Source of the DNA: Natronolimnobius sp. AArcel1 | Lineage (GTDB): Archaea; Halobacteriota; Halobacteria; Halobacteriales; Natrialbaceae | Assembly (NCBI RefSeq): GCF_011043775.1 | Contig: NZ_JAAKXY010000008.1 | Coordinates: forward strand, 1-64,000 | Reading direction: 5' to 3' | Length of the DNA: 64,000 nucleotides | Shown here: positions 61,632 to 64,000 of the stretch, piece after piece | How the letters are laid out: every line of letters begins with the position of its first letter | Numbering within the stretch: the first letter of the stretch is position 1 | Translations under genes and position numbers: made by a program | Notes under the pieces: generated by a model | Databases searched by the model: none | Told to the model about the DNA's origin: nothing | Seen by the model: only the letters and a program-made list of their open reading frames with translations

Positions 61632-62548
61632 CGCGCATCCAGCCAGTCCACTGGGAGCTGGAGATGGACTACATCGGCCACCCGTACTACGTCTCGGGGA
61701 ACGCCATCCTCCATGCACTCGGCCAGCACGTCCCACACGAGAGCCACCAGCACCTCCACGCCAGTCACGGGATGTTTGTGCCTGGCCAGTTCGGGCAGTT
61801 CCCGGATGAACACTCACAGAGCGGTGTGCGCCCGTATCTCGGGAGTGGACTCCCAGATGTCGAATCATACGAGGACTTGTTCCTGATGCGCAACCCCGCA
61901 CATCGCTGGCTGCTCGACAGTCGCCCACGAGACGCGCTGAACACCCACGATATTCGCCCACAGAGCGGGCACCCAGCACTGGCCCACGAGATGATCATGG
62001 GCAAGCCCGAGGATGCACAGTACCAACACCAGACAACGAAGTGGTACATCCACGCCTACCTGCACGCTGACGATCCCGCCGTGCTTCCGCTGGATGAAGC
62101 GGTCCTTGACGGGCTTCAGTTCGGCGGCAAGCGGAACTATGGTTACGGCATCACCCGATTGAAAGAGACACGCGTCGTTGACTTAGAGGAAATAGACTAT
62201 TCCTCCCTTGAAGAGAGCGAGACGTTCATCCTCGAACTCGTGACGCCATTCGTGCTGGAGTCGGAATACGCGAACGTCCATGATCAAGACGTCCCGTGGT
62301 GGTGGAAAGAAGACCGCTCCGAACTCCGTGAACGCAAAGAAAAGATACTGGAGCAACGCGAGGTATACAGGCTCCAAACGGTTGACCATGGGCAAGTGGT
62401 TTCCTACGATGGTAACCGCCCGGTGAAAACCGCCAAAAGCGGCATTCTCCGAGTTGGCAGTCATTCAAAGTACGGCTTCGGTGAGCTGCGGGTGATACCG
62501 GTTGAATCACCGTCAGAACGCACAACGAGGGGTGGATCGCCAGGGTAG
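61628..62548 (+). CDS. Cas5/Cas6-like double-RAMP protein of the HRAMP system
   Basis: 306 residues from ATG 61,628, overlapping the previous stop (ATGA). Two RAMP units: the first (about 1-185) ends with the Gly-rich loop DGLQFGGKRNYGYGITRLKE (162-180); the second (about 198-292) with GILRVGSHSKYGFGELRVI (272-290). Such paired ferredoxin-like folds with G-loops are typical of Cas5 and Cas6. A His-rich stretch (HALGQHVPHESHQHLHASHG, 29-48) might serve in RNA binding or cleavage. As a Cas5 it would cap the 5' end of a guide; as a Cas6 it would process it. Confidence 0.78.
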   Translation: MTRIQPVHWELEMDYIGHPYYVSGNAILHALGQHVPHESHQHLHASHGMFVPGQFGQFPDEHSQSGVRPYLGSGLPDVESYEDLFLMRNPAHRWLLDSRPRDALNTHDIRPQSGHPALAHEMIMGKPEDAQYQHQTTKWYIHAYLHADDPAVLPLDEAVLDGLQFGGKRNYGYGITRLKETRVVDLEEIDYSSLEESETFILELVTPFVLESEYANVHDQDVPWWWKEDRSELRERKEKILEQREVYRLQTVDHGQVVSYDGNRPVKTAKSGILRVGSHSKYGFGELRVIPVESPSERTTRGGSPG

Positions 62549-62659
62549 ATAACTGATGGAGACGAGTGGAATCGCCACGGAAAATCATCCCAGAGATCAA
62601 ATAAAGAAATCGAATTTGCGACAAAAATTCACCTTCCGGTGGCAACCCCAACGAGACCA

Positions 62660-62695
62660 ATGACTAACGACACCCCAATCCAACGAAACCAATGA
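62660..62695 (+). CDS. 11-residue leader ORF coupled to the nuclease gene
   Basis: ATG ACT AAC ... CAA TGA encodes MTNDTPIQRNQ; its stop overlaps the ATG of the nuclease gene (ATGA at 62,692). The surrounding ACGAGACCAATGACTAACGACACC is echoed 33 bases on by ACGAAACCAATGACTGAGAACACA, so the leader arose by duplication of the start region. Re-initiation could couple translation. Expression is unproven. Confidence 0.4.
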   Translation: MTNDTPIQRNQ

Positions 62696-63723
62696 CTGAG
62701 AACACACCAAACCCGAACGCGTACTACGAGCAGCTCAACCCACTGCGAAAGACCGTCGACTCACTGCGAGAAAACGCGATGTCCCACAGCGATCTTGCAG
62801 ACAACATCTACCAGGTCCGACAGTGTCTCTTCCTGGTCGCACTCAACCTCCAGGAGGCACGTGAGATACTCCCCGATCCGGACCCAGCAGCCGAACTCAA
62901 TACAGAACAGGACGACTGGGAGGAATACGACGAGGCTATCCAACAGATCGAACGCCGACTCACAATCTGTCACGAACTGGCACAGAACGAACACCCCGAT
63001 GAGTACCGCTACAGCGAATCCCCCGGAGAAAAATTCGAATCCGCACTCTCAGTGATCAGAGAGCTTCGCGACCTCCTCCCCGGCGTCGACACCAACAGCC
63101 CCCTCGAGATTGACCTAAACACCAAAGATGCGACGTACGCCCACGTCGAGGGCCGCGGCCAAGGCGATGGACGCTGGCTCGAGTACCAACTCCAGCGGGC
63201 GTTCAGACGCTGGGGCTACACCGCCGACACTCGCCAGACAGCGTTCAGCCTCGAGGTCGACGTCGTCGCCTGCCGGACCGAGAAACAACACGACCCTTCA
63301 GACTGGCTCGTCGCCCAGTGTAAAGACTGGACCAACGACACGATCACCCCGGGGACGATCTACCGACTGTGTACCGTGGCGTTTGCCTGCCGAGCAATGC
63401 CCGTCCTCTGTCATACGACCGAACTCACGACCCGCGCTGAACAACTCGCCCGCCATCTCGAGGTCCGCGTCCTTGAACTCGAGGATCTCGCACGTGGTGA
63501 CCTCCCAGCACCGAAGACCACGACCCCCTCCTCGGATCTCTATGAGTACTCCGCGGAGTGGACGGCCCGCAAAAGCCGCGGCACGCTTCCCGTGATGTTT
63601 GCCACCGAGCCAGGCAAGCGCTTTAGCTACGTCCCCGGGTTCGAACCCGTCGGAAACGGCTGTGAATACAAACCCGTCGACGACGACCTCGACGATGACA
63701 CCCACCCCGCCGCCGGTCACTGA
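62692..63723 (+). CDS. Mrr-type restriction endonuclease-like nuclease linked to HRAMP
   Basis: 343 residues. Residues 1-130 are helical (QVRQCLFLVALNLQEAREIL). Residues about 155-270 form an Mrr-type PD-(D/E)XK domain: GDGRWLEYQLQRAFRRWGYT with Glu164, TAFSLEVDVVAC with Asp190, and DWLVAQCKDWTND with Gln209-Cys-Lys211, the D...QxK signature. RAEQLARHLEVRVLELEDLA is the usual closing helix/strand. The literature description of HRAMP includes various nucleases beside the Cas5/Cas7 homologues; this gene fits as the predicted effector that cleaves invader DNA. It is separated from the Cas5-like gene by 143 bases containing the leader ORF. Confidence 0.82.
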   Translation: MTENTPNPNAYYEQLNPLRKTVDSLRENAMSHSDLADNIYQVRQCLFLVALNLQEAREILPDPDPAAELNTEQDDWEEYDEAIQQIERRLTICHELAQNEHPDEYRYSESPGEKFESALSVIRELRDLLPGVDTNSPLEIDLNTKDATYAHVEGRGQGDGRWLEYQLQRAFRRWGYTADTRQTAFSLEVDVVACRTEKQHDPSDWLVAQCKDWTNDTITPGTIYRLCTVAFACRAMPVLCHTTELTTRAEQLARHLEVRVLELEDLARGDLPAPKTTTPSSDLYEYSAEWTARKSRGTLPVMFATEPGKRFSYVPGFEPVGNGCEYKPVDDDLDDDTHPAAGH

Positions 63724-63912
63724 CCCAGCGTAAGCGTGGGAACCACCACCTGTCGCGCATCGGTGCGCACAGGCGCGTAGTTGGACTCAAACTCGAGCTC
63801 GAATCTGAACTCGAGTTCGGGACCCACACAGCACTCACACTCGAGTGCAGTTCCGGGTTCCTCAGCTACGCCTCTCGGTATCGTTCGCTCACTAATTCGA
63901 TTCCACTTAGCA

Positions 63913-64000
63913 ATGTCCACCAACAGCGATTCGACGACTGCACAGTATCCAGACCAGCTTGCCGACCAACTCGAGGCCCTCCACGAACGAGTGGAGACCC
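63913..64000 (+). CDS. start of an unidentified gene, cut by the window edge
   Basis: ATG 63,913 opens MSTNSDSTTAQYPDQLADQL then EALHERVET to the end of the window. Too little to identify. Same strand as the HRAMP genes, 189 bases after the nuclease stop, so it may continue the operon. Confidence 0.5.
   Translation, partial: MSTNSDSTTAQYPDQLADQLEALHERVET

Noticed and set aside
63717-63923. 68-codon minus-strand frame after the HRAMP nuclease
   Set aside because: TTG start, product dominated by repeated CTCGAG-derived Glu/Leu codons, overlaps the start of a plus-strand gene.

Overview
The window is haloarchaeal (class Halobacteria). The proteins are acidic. The sequence holds haloarchaea-specific families: an ISH3-type transposase, a PhiH1-repressor-like winged helix, AglM/AglF-type sugar enzymes and short HVO_A0556-type zinc fingers. 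Codon use is GC-rich with many CTCGAG-containing stretches. No rRNA, tRNA or conventional CRISPR repeat-spacer array was seen. The accessory content and the many TnpB-type insertion remnants suggest a variable chromosomal region or megaplasmid; genus cannot be fixed from the sequence alone.

Layout. (1) 1-12,000: mobile-element-rich. It starts inside a TnpB gene, then has an AbrB-type regulator divergent from a 1010-residue secreted repeat protein, a TumE-like toxin-antitoxin pair, small RHH and wHTH regulators, a complete TnpB element that split a small gene, and an ISH3 transposon. (2) 11.7-18.3 kb: a gene-poor block built around one 1246-residue VirB4/HerA-like ATPase fused to a nuclease-like C-terminus. 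A degenerate array of CTATAG / GGCTATTAC repeats and a 24-bp tandem repeat lie on its 3' side, and one more copy of the degenerate repeat lies on its 5' side. (3) 18.3-31.1 kb: decayed TnpB fragments, an orphan histidine kinase, and a nuclease-fold membrane protein. It also has a duplicated three-gene cassette (YdjM-like membrane hydrolase, two-TM protein, 39-residue zinc finger) whose two copies bracket a pair of putative nuclease genes (a PD-(D/E)XK protein and a DUF4365 protein). (4) 31.2-56 kb: a surface-glycan (N-glycosylation type) cluster. It has UDP-glucose dehydrogenase, three nucleotidyltransferases, three SDR epimerases, a GT2 and three GT4 glycosyltransferases, a polytopic GT-C-like protein, a Wzx-type flippase, an FkbM methyltransferase and two alkaline-phosphatase-superfamily enzymes. 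A low-GC segment at about 45.3-50.8 kb looks imported. (5) 56.2-58.1 kb: a wHTH membrane protein, a YdjM-family hydrolase and a small wHTH regulator.

(6) 58.2-64 kb is the most interesting part: a tightly overlapping operon encoding a wHTH protein, three small uncharacterised proteins, a Cas7-like RAMP, an uncharacterised 259-residue protein, a Cas5/Cas6-like double RAMP and an Mrr-type nuclease. There are no cas1, cas2, cas3, cas10 or CRISPR repeats. This matches the module predicted in the literature as HRAMP (haloarchaeal RAMP), a highly derived class 1 CRISPR-Cas relative with no array. Immediately upstream of its first start codon lies a compact region that can fold as a three-way junction or, exclusively, as a hairpin ending next to the ATG. 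I know of no description of this structure; it could be a guide RNA or a cis-regulatory switch.

How the parts fit together: region 4 plausibly makes nucleotide-activated sugars, assembles a lipid-linked glycan, flips it and decorates it. Regions 3 and 6 look like defence islands placed among mobile elements. Regions 1-2 look like remnants of an integrated plasmid-like element. Functions are inferred from motifs read by eye, not from database searches.
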